Under the pieces are notes generated by a model, which saw nothing but the letters and a program-made list of their open reading frames with translations, was not told the DNA's origin and searched no databases. Positions 6,975 to 15,631 of a stretch of 18,534 nt of DNA are shown here, one piece after another; positions within the stretch are counted from its first letter, which is position 1, and each line of letters begins with the position of its first letter. Both the position numbers and the translations under genes were made by a program. Source of the DNA: JBDSTZ01 sp039927975 (GTDB taxonomy: Bacteria > Pseudomonadota > Gammaproteobacteria > Burkholderiales > Burkholderiaceae_D); assembly GCA_039927975.1 (NCBI GenBank), contig JBDSTZ010000382.1, forward strand, positions 1 through 18,534, written 5' to 3'.

Positions 6975-7234
6975 TGGCAAGCCCCAGATCCACCCGCGCC
7001 AGCGCCGCGGTCGACCGACTCAAACTACGCAGCGGCAACGCCGGGTATTCGATGTCGATCACCGGCGACGGCCTGTTTTTCCTCAGCGAGAAGCCGGGCG
7101 AGCCGCCCCTGTCGGCGCCGCTCGAACTCGACGACTTCGTCGCCTTTGTCAACAAGCTCGGGCCGCAGACGCCGCGCCGCGTGAGTAAACTCGATGTCGC
7201 GTTCGAGAAGCAGCTGGTCAAGAAGAAGCCTTGA
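6974..7234 (+). CDS. Small protein of unknown function
   Basis: I do not recognise this 86-aa product. It has a basic N-terminus (PRSTRASAAVDRLKLR), a likely beta-hairpin core (YSMSITGDGLFFLSE), an acidic helix (LELDDFVAFVNKLG), and a basic C-terminal tail ending KQLVKKKP. No signal peptide or membrane segment is present. The ATG shares its first base with the TGA of the aminopeptidase gene (TGATG), so it is probably translationally coupled to it, which argues that the frame is real. A role linked to the peptidase is possible but unsupported beyond position. Confidence 0.65.
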   Translation: MASPRSTRASAAVDRLKLRSGNAGYSMSITGDGLFFLSEKPGEPPLSAPLELDDFVAFVNKLGPQTPRRVSKLDVAFEKQLVKKKP

Positions 7235-7284
7235 AGCGCCGCACCGCGCTCATAATGCTGTGAACACCTGAAGGAACGATCCGT

Positions 7285-8031
7285 ATGCCGAAATGGGAAA
7301 TGCTGGCCGCTTACTGGTCGCAACCGGAGATGGCCACCAATGGCCTGATCCTGCTTAACCTGGCCGGCGCCCTGCTGCTCGGACTCGCGGTCGGCTACGA
7401 GCGCTCCTACCACGGCCGCGCCGCCGGCATGCGCACCTACGGCCTGGTATGCATGGCCTCGGCCGCGCTGACCATCCTCGGCGGCTATCCCGGCTTCTGG
7501 TACGGCGGCCATGGCGGTGCGCTGGTCGCCGCGGTCGACCCCACCCGCATCATCCAGGGCGTCGTCACCGGCATCGGCTTTCTTGGCGCCGGCGTCATCA
7601 TGCGCGAAGGCTTCAACATCAGCGGGCTGACCACCGCCGCGTCGATCTGGGCCTCCTCGGTCATCGGCATCCTGGTCGGCGTCGGCTTCTACATGGCGGC
7701 GATGGGGCTGGCCTTCATGTCGGCCATGATCATGATTTACCTGTCGCGCATCGAAGCGTTCCTGCCCTCGCGTCACGCGGTGGCGGTGACGATGCGCTTC
7801 AAGAAGGACTACTACCCGCGCGAGGATGTGCTGCGGCGCACCGCGCTCGAACGCGGCTACGAAATCGCCGGCGGCTCGCTCACCATCGGCGCCGTCGATG
7901 GCCGCCAGGAGTGGCGCTTCGTCGCGCTGGCGCTGTCCAAGCATAGCGGGGCGCCGCTGTCGGCGCTGGCCACCGAGCTGTCCAACTTCGCCGGCATCGA
8001 CAGCTACCAGCTCTCGCATGCGCGCAACTAG
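7285..8031 (+). CDS. MgtC/SapB family membrane protein
   Basis: The 248-aa protein has the MgtC/SapB N-terminal membrane domain: GLAVGYER in the first helix region, GMRTYGLV, and the signature GFLGAGVIMREG...ISGLTTAASIW, with about five hydrophobic segments before residue 155. A soluble C-terminal domain of about 90 residues follows and resembles the ACT-like domain of MgtC homologues. Family members act in magnesium homeostasis and membrane potential, and in some pathogens in survival inside macrophages; here a housekeeping role is more likely. AAGGA precedes the ATG by 10 bases. The gene starts 50 bases after the small unknown protein, and no Mg-sensing leader is visible in so short a gap. 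Confidence 0.9.
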   Translation: MPKWEMLAAYWSQPEMATNGLILLNLAGALLLGLAVGYERSYHGRAAGMRTYGLVCMASAALTILGGYPGFWYGGHGGALVAAVDPTRIIQGVVTGIGFLGAGVIMREGFNISGLTTAASIWASSVIGILVGVGFYMAAMGLAFMSAMIMIYLSRIEAFLPSRHAVAVTMRFKKDYYPREDVLRRTALERGYEIAGGSLTIGAVDGRQEWRFVALALSKHSGAPLSALATELSNFAGIDSYQLSHARN

Positions 8032-8041
8032 GGAGACCATC

Positions 8042-8620
8042 ATGGCCTATCGCGAGATTCTCGATTTCTGGTTCCTGCCGGCCGGCGCCGAAGGCTATGG
8101 CCAGCCGCGTAATGTCTGGTTCACCAAGGATGCGGCGTTCGACGCCATGATCGGCGAGCGCTTCGGCGCCACCATCACGCTGGCACTGGGCGGCGGCCTG
8201 CGCGAGTGGGACGAGGCCGGCCCGCGCGGCGTACTGGCGCGCATCCTGGTGCTCGACCAGTTCACCCGCAACGCCTTTCGCGAGCGGCCCGAATCGTTCG
8301 CCGGCGATCCGCTGGCGCTGGCCGCCGCCACCGCGCTGGTCGACAGCGGCGCCCATCTGCAACTGAGCCCGCTCGAACGCTGGTTCGCCTACATGCCTTT
8401 CGAGCACACCGAGGATGCCGCCATGCAGGAGCGCTCGGTGGCGCTGTTTACCGAACTGGCGCAGCAGTACGAAGGCTTCGCCGGCACGCTCGACTACGCC
8501 CACCGGCATCGCGGCGTGATCGCCCGCTTCGGCCGTTTCCCGCACCGTAACGCGATTCTCGGCCGCGCCTCGACGCCGGAAGAGCTGGCCTACTTGAGCC
8601 AGCCCGGTTCCGGCTTCTAG
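8042..8620 (+). CDS. DUF924 family protein
   Basis: This 192-aa soluble protein shows the DUF924 (TPR-like helical) pattern: ILDFWF near the N-terminus, W-F-x-K-D, VLDQFTRNAFR, LSPLERWFAYMPFEHTED, and a terminal HRGVIARFGRFPHRNAILGR. The fold is all helical; the biochemical role is unknown. GGGAGA lies 6 bases before the ATG at 8042. The gene follows the MgtC-like gene by 10 bases, and its TAG stop overlaps the GTG start of the next gene by one base, so it lies within a tight operon. Confidence 0.88.
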   Translation: MAYREILDFWFLPAGAEGYGQPRNVWFTKDAAFDAMIGERFGATITLALGGGLREWDEAGPRGVLARILVLDQFTRNAFRERPESFAGDPLALAAATALVDSGAHLQLSPLERWFAYMPFEHTEDAAMQERSVALFTELAQQYEGFAGTLDYAHRHRGVIARFGRFPHRNAILGRASTPEELAYLSQPGSGF

Positions 8621-9447
8621 TGGCGCCCACGCTTAACCTGATCGGCGCTGGCCACCTTGGCCGCGTGCTGGGTCGCCTGTTCGCCGCCAGCGGCAGCTTC
8701 ACGCTGGGCGATGTGCTCACCCGCAGCGAGGCCAGCGCGCTGGACGCGGTCGGCTTTATCGGGGCCGGCCACGCCTGCACCGCGCTGGCGCGCATGCGCC
8801 CCGCCGACGCCATCATGCTGGCGGTCGGCGACGACCAGATCGAGCCGGTCTGCGCGGCGCTGGCGGCGGCCGTGCCGCTCGACGGCGTGCTGGTCTTCCA
8901 CTGCAGCGGCGCCAAATCGTCGGCCGCGCTCGCGCCGGCGCTGGCGGCTGGCGCGCTGACTGCCAGCGCCCACCCGGTGCGCAGCTTCGCCGACCCCGAC
9001 CAGGTGGCGCGCGATTTCGCCGGCACCTGGTGCGGCGTCGAGGGCGACGCCGGCGCGCTGGCGCTGCTCGAACCGGCGCTGCGCGCGATCGGCGCGCGCA
9101 CTGTGCCGATCGACCCGGCCGCCAAGACCGTGTATCACGCGGCCTCGGTGTTCGCCTCCAACTACCTGGTCACCGTGATGGACGCCGCGCTGCGCGCTTA
9201 CCAGGCGGCCGGCATCGATGCCGCGGTGGCGCGCGAACTGGCCGCGCCGCTGGCGCGCGAGACACTCGACAATGTGCTCAGGCTCGGTCCCGGCGCCGCC
9301 TTGAGCGGGCCGATCGCGCGTGGCGACGGCGCCACCGTGGCGCGCCAGCAGGCCGCGCTCTCAAGCTGGGACGCGCCGACCGGTGAACTGTACGCCGCGC
9401 TGGCCGAGGCGACCCGCGTGCTGGCCGCCAGCCGCCGCGCCGATTGA
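8620..9447 (+). CDS. Rossmann-fold/DUF2520 protein, putative NAD(P)-dependent oxidoreductase
   Basis: The 275-aa protein begins with a dinucleotide-binding strand and loop (LNLIGAGHLGRVLG). The Rossmann domain continues to about residue 115, with AIMLAVGDDQI and VFHCSGAKSS typical of the family. The C-terminal DUF2520 helical domain includes HPVRSFAD and YHAASVFASNYLV. The architecture resembles pyrroline-5-carboxylate reductase and 6-phosphogluconate dehydrogenase relatives, but the substrate is unknown. A GTG start at 8620 overlapping the previous TAG was chosen because the glycine-rich loop begins only a few residues later and no earlier start is possible in the frame context. Confidence 0.85.
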   Translation: MAPTLNLIGAGHLGRVLGRLFAASGSFTLGDVLTRSEASALDAVGFIGAGHACTALARMRPADAIMLAVGDDQIEPVCAALAAAVPLDGVLVFHCSGAKSSAALAPALAAGALTASAHPVRSFADPDQVARDFAGTWCGVEGDAGALALLEPALRAIGARTVPIDPAAKTVYHAASVFASNYLVTVMDAALRAYQAAGIDAAVARELAAPLARETLDNVLRLGPGAALSGPIARGDGATVARQQAALSSWDAPTGELYAALAEATRVLAASRRAD

Positions 9448-9495
9448 CTTTTCCGCACTACCACCCCAACCCCAACCAACAAGAGGAAAAAGAAC

Positions 9496-9873
9496 ATGCC
9501 ATTGACCACGTGGGTAACGCTTGCCGCCATCGCGCTCTATCTGTGGACCAGCTACATGGTGGCGTTCGCGCGCGCCCGCTACAAGGTGAAGGCGCCGTCG
9601 ATGGAGGGGCCGCCGGAATTCCTGGTGCGCTACCGCGTGCAGATGAATACCCTCGAACAGCTGCCGGTGCTGCTTGCGCCGATGTGGACCTGCGCCTTCG
9701 CGCTGGGCGACCGCTGGGCGGCGGCCGGCGGCCTGGCGTGGTGCGTCGGCCGGCTCGTGTACGCGCTCGCTTACTATCGCGATCCGGCCAAGCGCGGGCC
9801 CGGTTTCAGCATCGCGTTTGTCGCCTCGGCCGCGCTGATGGTGGGCACGGCTGTGGGTTTGGTGACGCGTTAA
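9496..9873 (+). CDS. MAPEG family membrane protein
   Basis: The 125-aa protein has four hydrophobic segments and the MAPEG (membrane-associated proteins in eicosanoid and glutathione metabolism) pattern, with FLVRYRVQMNTLEQLPV in the loop after helix 1 and GRLVYALAYYRDPAKRGPGF before helix 4. Eukaryotic relatives are glutathione transferases or leukotriene synthases. Bacterial members are usually of unassigned substrate, and a glutathione-related role is inferred from the family only. GAGGAA lies 8 bases upstream of the ATG. It starts 48 bases after the DUF2520 gene and probably belongs to the same transcript. Confidence 0.88.
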   Translation: MPLTTWVTLAAIALYLWTSYMVAFARARYKVKAPSMEGPPEFLVRYRVQMNTLEQLPVLLAPMWTCAFALGDRWAAAGGLAWCVGRLVYALAYYRDPAKRGPGFSIAFVASAALMVGTAVGLVTR

Positions 9874-10046
9874 CGCAAAAACATGCACTGGAGCATCGAC
9901 AAACAGGGGGAATCGCAATAAGCTAGACCTCCAGATGTTTAATTTGGGTAACTTGTGTGAATTGCAAAGTTGCCCCGTCGACGATCACAGCGATTTCGCC
10001 ATTCAGTGCAAGCGCGCTGCAAGCGAAGCGGAAGAAGGAGAACACG

Positions 10047-10409
10047 ATGTTGTACTTGAAAAGCACCTCGGTCACCAAAGCGCCGGGTATCTATGAAGTG
10101 GACGTCGCCGCCAAGCCGCCCGGCAAGACCTTCGGCGTCTTCATCGCCACCGACCCGGACAATCCACCCGCATCGGTGATCGCCGCGCTGGCCGAGCTGG
10201 GATTCAACAACACCTACAAGCAGAGCTACACCCACAAGGACAAGGGCAAGGTGCTCGACCTGCATTTCCAGAAGAATGGCACCGACCTCTTCAATGGCTG
10301 GAAAAGCGAGGAATGCGCGGCCAACCTGGCCGCCATCGACACCCTGTTCGGCAACGTCGGCGTGAAAGTCACCCCGCGCGTGATGACGCTGGCCGAAGCG
10401 TACGCCTGA
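10047..10409 (+). CDS. Hypothetical protein, 120 aa
   Basis: I do not recognise this family. The sequence is soluble, with alternating short strands (MLYLKSTSVT, GIYEVDVAA, FGVFIATD, LDLHFQKNG) and two helices, and has no signal peptide or cysteine cluster. A lysine-rich loop (YKQSYTHKDKGK) is central. AAGGAG lies 7 bases before the ATG at 10047, which decides the start against a GTG at 9957. The 173-base gap upstream (9874-10046) holds no other gene that I can support and no clear promoter. The gene converges with the molybdopterin-type gene. Confidence 0.7.
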   Translation: MLYLKSTSVTKAPGIYEVDVAAKPPGKTFGVFIATDPDNPPASVIAALAELGFNNTYKQSYTHKDKGKVLDLHFQKNGTDLFNGWKSEECAANLAAIDTLFGNVGVKVTPRVMTLAEAYA

Positions 10410-10434
10410 GGCTGTGCGCAGCTGCGCCAAGCCT
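10409..10434. terminator. Palindrome between convergent genes, possible bidirectional terminator
   Basis: AGGCT (10409-10413) pairs with AGCCT (10430-10434), and inside lies the perfect palindrome GCGCAGCTGCGC (10416-10427), with a two-base mismatch between the two parts. It sits exactly between two convergent stop codons. There is no T-run on either side, so Rho-independent termination is uncertain. Confidence 0.35.
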
Positions 10435-10442
10435 GCAGCGCG

Positions 10443-11039
10443 TTAAGCCTGCACCTCGATGTGATACAGCGCCCACGGGCAGCTGCCGAAACGCTCGGCG
10501 AGCGGCTTGGCCGCCAGCTCGGCGACGCGGTCGGCATCGATCACCGCCCAGAGCGGCCCCAGTCCGCCCAGCGGCATGGGTGCGCCATCGAGATGAGTGG
10601 CGACAATGAAGCGTTGAGTCTTCGCCTGCGCGACGCCTATCGTCACCGCGTAACCGTCCACCGCTCGTAACACCAGCTTGCTGTTGGCGCCCAGCGTGGC
10701 GCCTGCCAGCGCCACCACGTCCGTCAGCAGCGGGCCCTGCAAGGCGTGCGCCTTGCCGTCATACTCGAGGGTAGGCTTGATGTGCTGCGCCGGCAGCCTG
10801 GTCAAGGCGGCAAAGTCGAGCGCGCAAGCCTGGGTGAAACTGACCTTCTGCTTGTGCATCATCTGGTCGAGCGCGGGGTCGAAGGCGCCCCGGTTCGGCT
10901 TGGTGATGGCGCCGGTGATGGTCAACAGGGCCGGCCCGCTGCCGGTCGCCGGGGCCGCGCGCGCCACGGGTGCCGCGCCAGCCAGCAGGGGCGTAGCGCC
11001 AGCGAGGGCGGCGGCACCCAGAAATGCACGTTTTTTCAT
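10443..11039 (-). CDS. Exported molybdopterin-oxidoreductase-like (SUOX-fold) protein
   Basis: This 198-aa protein starts with a Sec-type signal (KKR, hydrophobic stretch, APVARAAPA). The mature part resembles the molybdopterin-binding domain of sulfite-oxidase-like proteins in segments such as GPLLTDVVALAGA, LRAVDGYAVTI and PLGGLGPLWAVID. The usual long family members carry a cofactor-ligating cysteine and a dimerisation domain. This short version has only two cysteines after the signal (ACALD and FGSCPW), neither clearly the ligand, so cofactor binding is unproven. AAGGAA precedes the ATG by 8 bases. It is divergent from the AlkB gene with 56 bases between starts. The likely location is the periplasm. 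Confidence 0.65.
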   Translation of the reverse strand: MKKRAFLGAAALAGATPLLAGAAPVARAAPATGSGPALLTITGAITKPNRGAFDPALDQMMHKQKVSFTQACALDFAALTRLPAQHIKPTLEYDGKAHALQGPLLTDVVALAGATLGANSKLVLRAVDGYAVTIGVAQAKTQRFIVATHLDGAPMPLGGLGPLWAVIDADRVAELAAKPLAERFGSCPWALYHIEVQA

Positions 11040-11095
11040 TAATTATTCCTTGTTGATATGTCGGCTCCTGTGGGGCCAAACCCTTATCTTGCGTG

Positions 11096-11704
11096 ATGGA
11101 CCTGTTCAATTCAAGCACTAGCTTACCCGCCACCCTGGAAAGCATCGCCATCGAGGACGGCGAGCTGGGCTGGCTCGCGCAGTTGCCGCTGGCCGAGTCC
11201 AATGAGGCGGTGCTGGCCAGGCTGATCGCCGAGACGGACTGGAAATCCGAAACGATCACCCTGTGGGGCAAGCCGTTTGCGCAGCCGCGCCTGACCGCCT
11301 GGCATGGCGACAAGGGCTACCGCTACTCGGGCCTGACGCTCGACCCGCTGCCGTTCACCCCGTTGTTGCAGACGCTGAAGGCGGCGGTCGAAGCGGTCAG
11401 CGGAGCGCGCTTCAACAGCGTCTTGCTCAACTATTATCGGGACGGCCGCGACAGCATGGGCATGCACAGCGACGACGAAGCCGAGCTGGGACCGGCGCCG
11501 GTGATCGCCTCGCTCAGTTTTGGCGCCACCCGGCAGTTCATTTTGCAGCACAAGCGGACCCGCGAGCGCCTTAAGCTGCCGTTGACCACCGGCAGTCTGT
11601 TGCTAATGGGCGGAAACATGCAGAAAAATTGGTTGCATGGAATCAACAAAGTCGGCGGGATGGTGGGGCCGAGGGTTAGCCTAACATTCCGCTTTATCTA
11701 CTAA
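11096..11704 (+). CDS. AlkB-type 2-oxoglutarate/Fe(II)-dependent dioxygenase
   Basis: The 202-aa protein carries the AlkB family core: YSGLTLDPLPFTP in the substrate lid region, FNSVLLNYYRDGRDSMGMHSDDE with iron ligands His124 and Asp126, the second ligand His181 (NWLHGI), and the R-x5-R motif PRVSLTFRF that holds 2-oxoglutarate. Family members repair alkylated bases in DNA or RNA by oxidative demethylation. The size and the YYRDG.D.MG.H.DDE wording are closer to the ALKBH2-like bacterial group than to E. coli AlkB. There is no clear ribosome site; TATCTT lies 5 bases before the ATG, suggesting a leaderless message. A GTG at 11093 is the alternative start. Confidence 0.88.
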   Translation: MDLFNSSTSLPATLESIAIEDGELGWLAQLPLAESNEAVLARLIAETDWKSETITLWGKPFAQPRLTAWHGDKGYRYSGLTLDPLPFTPLLQTLKAAVEAVSGARFNSVLLNYYRDGRDSMGMHSDDEAELGPAPVIASLSFGATRQFILQHKRTRERLKLPLTTGSLLLMGGNMQKNWLHGINKVGGMVGPRVSLTFRFIY

Positions 11705-11736
11705 GATTCATTCAAAATTCTACTCCATCGCTTAAA

Positions 11737-11764
11737 AAATTGCTGAACGTGAAGTCAGCAATTT
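11737..11764 (-). terminator. Hairpin with T-run on the minus strand
   Basis: AAATTGCTGA (11737-11746) and TCAGCAATTT (11755-11764) are perfect 10-base inverted arms around an 8-base loop. On the minus strand the second arm runs into six T's (11739-11734). On the plus strand only three T's follow. It may serve the AlkB gene as a weak bidirectional terminator, but its shape suits minus-strand transcription better. Confidence 0.55.
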
Positions 11765-11856
11765 CCTAACTCTGCGGTTTTTACGCTTACATCCGATTAC
11801 ACTTCTTACGGTTTCGCCACTCACTTGCACTTTTGACGATGCTATCTTGGCTACCT

Positions 11857-11878
11857 CGCAATTCAATCTGGAATTGCG
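11857..11878. promoter_or_regulatory. Perfect 8-base inverted repeat upstream of the outer-membrane barrel gene
   Basis: CGCAATTC (11857-11864) and GAATTGCG (11871-11878) flank the loop AATCTG. It lies 36 bases before the barrel-protein ATG and just upstream of its AAGAGG ribosome site. It could be a protein operator or a 5'-untranslated stem-loop protecting the mRNA. The surrounding 210 bases (11705-11914) are AT-richer than the rest and should hold the promoter. TTGACG (11833-11838) and TATCTT (11843-11848) are visible but not correctly spaced with each other. Confidence 0.5.
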
Positions 11879-11914
11879 GACCAGACCGATTCACCAACGT
11901 TAAGAGGATTCCGC

Positions 11915-12487
11915 ATGAAAAAGCTCATTTTTGCATTGATCGCTGGCACTGCCGCGATGACAGCCGCACAAGCCCAGACTGCCACCCCGCGCGCCTACGT
12001 CGGCGTCGGCGTCGCGACCGCCGAGAGCAAGTTCAGTGTGCCGGGCGCCTCCAACCAGAGCGACCCGGGCTACAAGGCTTCGGGCAAGATCTTTGGTGGC
12101 TATGAATTCGATCAGATGTGGGGCGCCGAGGTCGGCTATACGGATTTCCGTAACAACTCGGCCAACTACAACATCGGCTCGACTGCCGGCAACATCAGTT
12201 CGGAAGGCCACTCGTGGTACCTGGCCGGCAAGGCCACCATGCCGATCAACGAGCAGTTCGCCGGCTTCGCCAAGCTCGGCGTCGTGCGCAACAGCATTGA
12301 CATTTCCAGCACCACGGCCGGCCTGAGCCGCAGCGACAGCAACACCGGTGCCTATGGCGCGCTGGGCGTCGAGTACAAGTTCAACCAGAACGTGTCGCTG
12401 ACCGCTGAATACGAACGTTACGGCAAGAGCCGTGACCAGGGCGTGAAGCCTGACGTCTGGACCGTCGCGGCGAAGTACAGCTTCTAA
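11915..12487 (+). CDS. OmpA-like outer-membrane beta-barrel protein
   Basis: This 190-aa protein has a classic signal peptide (MKKLIFALIAGTAAMTAAQA, cut before Q). A mature domain of about 170 residues follows, with alternating amphipathic strands (AYVGVGVATAESKF, KIFGGYEF, GAEVGYTDF, SWYLAGKATMPI, FAGFAKLGVVRN, GAYGALGVEYKF, VSLTAEYERYG, VWTVAAKYSF). The terminal phenylalanine is the signal read by the BAM machinery. It fits the eight-stranded OmpA transmembrane or opacity-type barrel without the peptidoglycan domain. The role is probably structural or adhesive, but the ligand is unknown. AAGAGG precedes the ATG. The gene is transcribed alone, with a strong terminator after it. Confidence 0.88.
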   Translation: MKKLIFALIAGTAAMTAAQAQTATPRAYVGVGVATAESKFSVPGASNQSDPGYKASGKIFGGYEFDQMWGAEVGYTDFRNNSANYNIGSTAGNISSEGHSWYLAGKATMPINEQFAGFAKLGVVRNSIDISSTTAGLSRSDSNTGAYGALGVEYKFNQNVSLTAEYERYGKSRDQGVKPDVWTVAAKYSF

Positions 12488-12517
12488 TTGACGCGCTGCG
12501 GCGCTGTTGTGACATCG

Positions 12518-12542
12518 AAAAGGGCCTGCGGGCCCTTTTTTT
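12518..12542 (+). terminator. Rho-independent terminator of the barrel-protein gene
   Basis: AAAAGGGCC (12518-12526) and GGCCCTTTT (12531-12539) are perfect 9-base arms with a TGCG loop, followed by a T-run to 12542. It lies 30 bases after the barrel stop. The A's of the left arm also give a shorter T-run on the minus strand, though no minus-strand gene ends into it from the right except the RAYT, 5 bases away, which it could also serve. Confidence 0.9.
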
Positions 12543-12547
12543 CGTTC

Positions 12548-13030
12548 TCAGCCGCTGATGGGGCCGGGGCCGGGCGCCATGCCTGCGGCCACAAAGCGAT
12601 GCAGCGACGACCATTGCCAGTCGCCGGCAGCCGCGCACAAGCCGTGCCGTTGCGGATTGCCGTGCACATAATCGACCAGCGCCGCGTATTCGGCGTCGTC
12701 GAAAACAGGATGGTCGAGATAGTGCTTGGCCCAGATGGCACCGCCGCTCGCCGGGCCGGTCTTGCTGACCGCTTTCGAGAACGCGATCTTGACCGCGCGC
12801 CAGCGGCTGGCAGCATCGGTGTCGCCCGGCGGCAGCGTCCAGATTGCGTGCGCGTGATCCGGCAGCACCACCCAGGCGTCGACATGGAAGGGACGCCGCG
12901 CGCGTGCCTGCCGAATCGCTTCGCCGAAAGCGGCGATGTGCTCGGTCAGCAGGCTGCTGTGGCGGTCCTGCAGGCGCACCGTGAAAAAGAAGGTGCCGCC
13001 GGGGACGCGGTTGTGGCGGTAGCGTGTCAT
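12548..13030 (-). CDS. REP-associated tyrosine transposase (RAYT, Y1-type HUH)
   Basis: The 160-aa protein fits the RAYT group of IS200/IS605-like Y1 transposases. It has RVPGGTFFFTVRL at the N-terminus, the HUH-type pair in WVVLPDHAHAIW (His-x-His), and the catalytic-tyrosine segment DYVHGNPQRHGL. The domesticated enzymes of this group cut and join single-stranded DNA at REP palindromes and spread them through a genome. The motif set is complete, so it is likely functional. The start MTRYRHNRVPGG is typical, but GGAGGG lies directly against the ATG, an unusually short spacing. I find no repeated REP-like GTAG hairpin beside the gene in this window. It lies between the barrel gene and ettA. 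Confidence 0.87.
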   Translation of the reverse strand: MTRYRHNRVPGGTFFFTVRLQDRHSSLLTEHIAAFGEAIRQARARRPFHVDAWVVLPDHAHAIWTLPPGDTDAASRWRAVKIAFSKAVSKTGPASGGAIWAKHYLDHPVFDDAEYAALVDYVHGNPQRHGLCAAAGDWQWSSLHRFVAAGMAPGPGPISG

Positions 13031-13090
13031 CCCTCCAGTGTGCCGGGCTCGTGCGCAGCCAATGCCGACTAGCGCAAACGCGCCGGGCCA

Positions 13091-13121
13091 AAAGAAGAGG
13101 AGCCCGCGGCTCCTCTTCTTT
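13091..13121 (-). terminator. Strong hairpin terminator downstream of ettA
   Basis: AAAGAAGAGGAGCC (13091-13104) and GGCTCCTCTTCTTT (13108-13121) are perfect 14-base arms with a CGC loop. On the minus strand the stem ends in TCTTCTTTT, a U-rich tail suited to Rho-independent termination 20 bases after the ettA stop. Pyrimidines also follow on the plus strand, so some activity in both directions is possible. Confidence 0.85.
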
Positions 13122-13140
13122 ACTGCATGGCGCTGGCCGC

Positions 13141-14808
<1,668 letters not shown>

Positions 14809-14899
14809 TGCGGTATCTTAGGTTGGATCAGGGGGCGGGAGCCAAATGTTAGCGGCAGTTTAACCGATTCCACCCTGTATCGCCTACTGGCGCCGAGCG

Positions 14900-15631
14900 C
14901 TACATCTGGCGGAATTGATGCTGGTACGCTTGCGACACCGCCAGCGCCGGCCCGTTCTCGGCCAGCCGCACGCTCAGATTGCCGTCGACCCGCTGCAGGC
15001 TGTGGATCGCCGCGATGTTGACGATAGTGCCGCGCGAAATCTGCCAGAACTGCTCGCCGTCGAGCTGCAAGGCCAGGTCCTTGATCGTGGTGCGGATATG
15101 CGCGTCGAATTTGCGCGTCATCACGCAGGTGTACTTGGCGTCGGCGCAAAAGCCCAGCACATCGTTGATGCTGATGAAGCGCAGCTGGTTGCCGGTCGAA
15201 GCCTGGATCCATTGCAGCTTGCCTGCGGGCTTGGCCGCCTGCAAGCCGGACAGATCGGCCGGCTGGCGCGCCAGCACCGCCTTGAGGCGCTGCACCGTCA
15301 CCGCCAGGCGCGCGCTGTCGAGCGGCTTGAGCAGGTAGTCCACCGCGCCCTGGTTGAAGGCGTCCACCGCGTAATCCTGAAACGCGGTCAGGAACACCAC
15401 GTGGCAGCGCCCGCCGGTCAGGCGCGCCACTTCCAGCCCGTTCAGGCTGGGCATGCGCACATCGAGAAAGGCGATTTGCGGCTGGCATTGTTCGAGCAGG
15501 CGAGCCGCCGCGATGCCATCCTCCGCTTCGCCGACGATTTGCAATTCCGGCCAGAACTGGGCCAGCGCCAGCCGCAACTGGGTACGCAGCAGCGCCTCGT
15601 CTTCCGCCAGGATCGCGGTCGGCCGGCTCAT
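14900..15631 (-). CDS. LytTR-family response regulator
   Basis: The 243-aa protein has a receiver domain (residues 1-120), with the acidic pocket Asp11, phosphoacceptor Asp57 (FLDVRMPSLNG), Thr82 and Lys102 (LLKPL). A C-terminal LytTR DNA-binding domain (about 140-243) follows, with FISINDVLGFCADAKYTCV and FWQISRGTIVNIAAI as its hallmarks. LytTR regulators bind direct repeats upstream of target promoters and often control exported or envelope functions. The gene overlaps the kinase gene by 4 bases (ATGA) and closes the five-gene operon. The 91 bases between it and ettA (14809-14899) hold no clear terminator. Targets are unknown; the neighbouring exported paralogs are the obvious candidates. 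Confidence 0.92.
   Translation of the reverse strand: MSRPTAILAEDEALLRTQLRLALAQFWPELQIVGEAEDGIAAARLLEQCQPQIAFLDVRMPSLNGLEVARLTGGRCHVVFLTAFQDYAVDAFNQGAVDYLLKPLDSARLAVTVQRLKAVLARQPADLSGLQAAKPAGKLQWIQASTGNQLRFISINDVLGFCADAKYTCVMTRKFDAHIRTTIKDLALQLDGEQFWQISRGTIVNIAAIHSLQRVDGNLSVRLAENGPALAVSQAYQHQFRQM

Noticed and set aside
7235..7284. Mg-sensing riboswitch or leader before the MgtC/SapB gene
   Set aside because: The gap is only 50 bases and holds no hairpin series or leader peptide of the mgtA/mgtC type.
9867..9876. Palindrome GCGTTAACGC at the end of the MAPEG gene as a terminator
   Set aside because: It has no loop and lies over the stop codon; five A's follow instead of T's on the coding strand.
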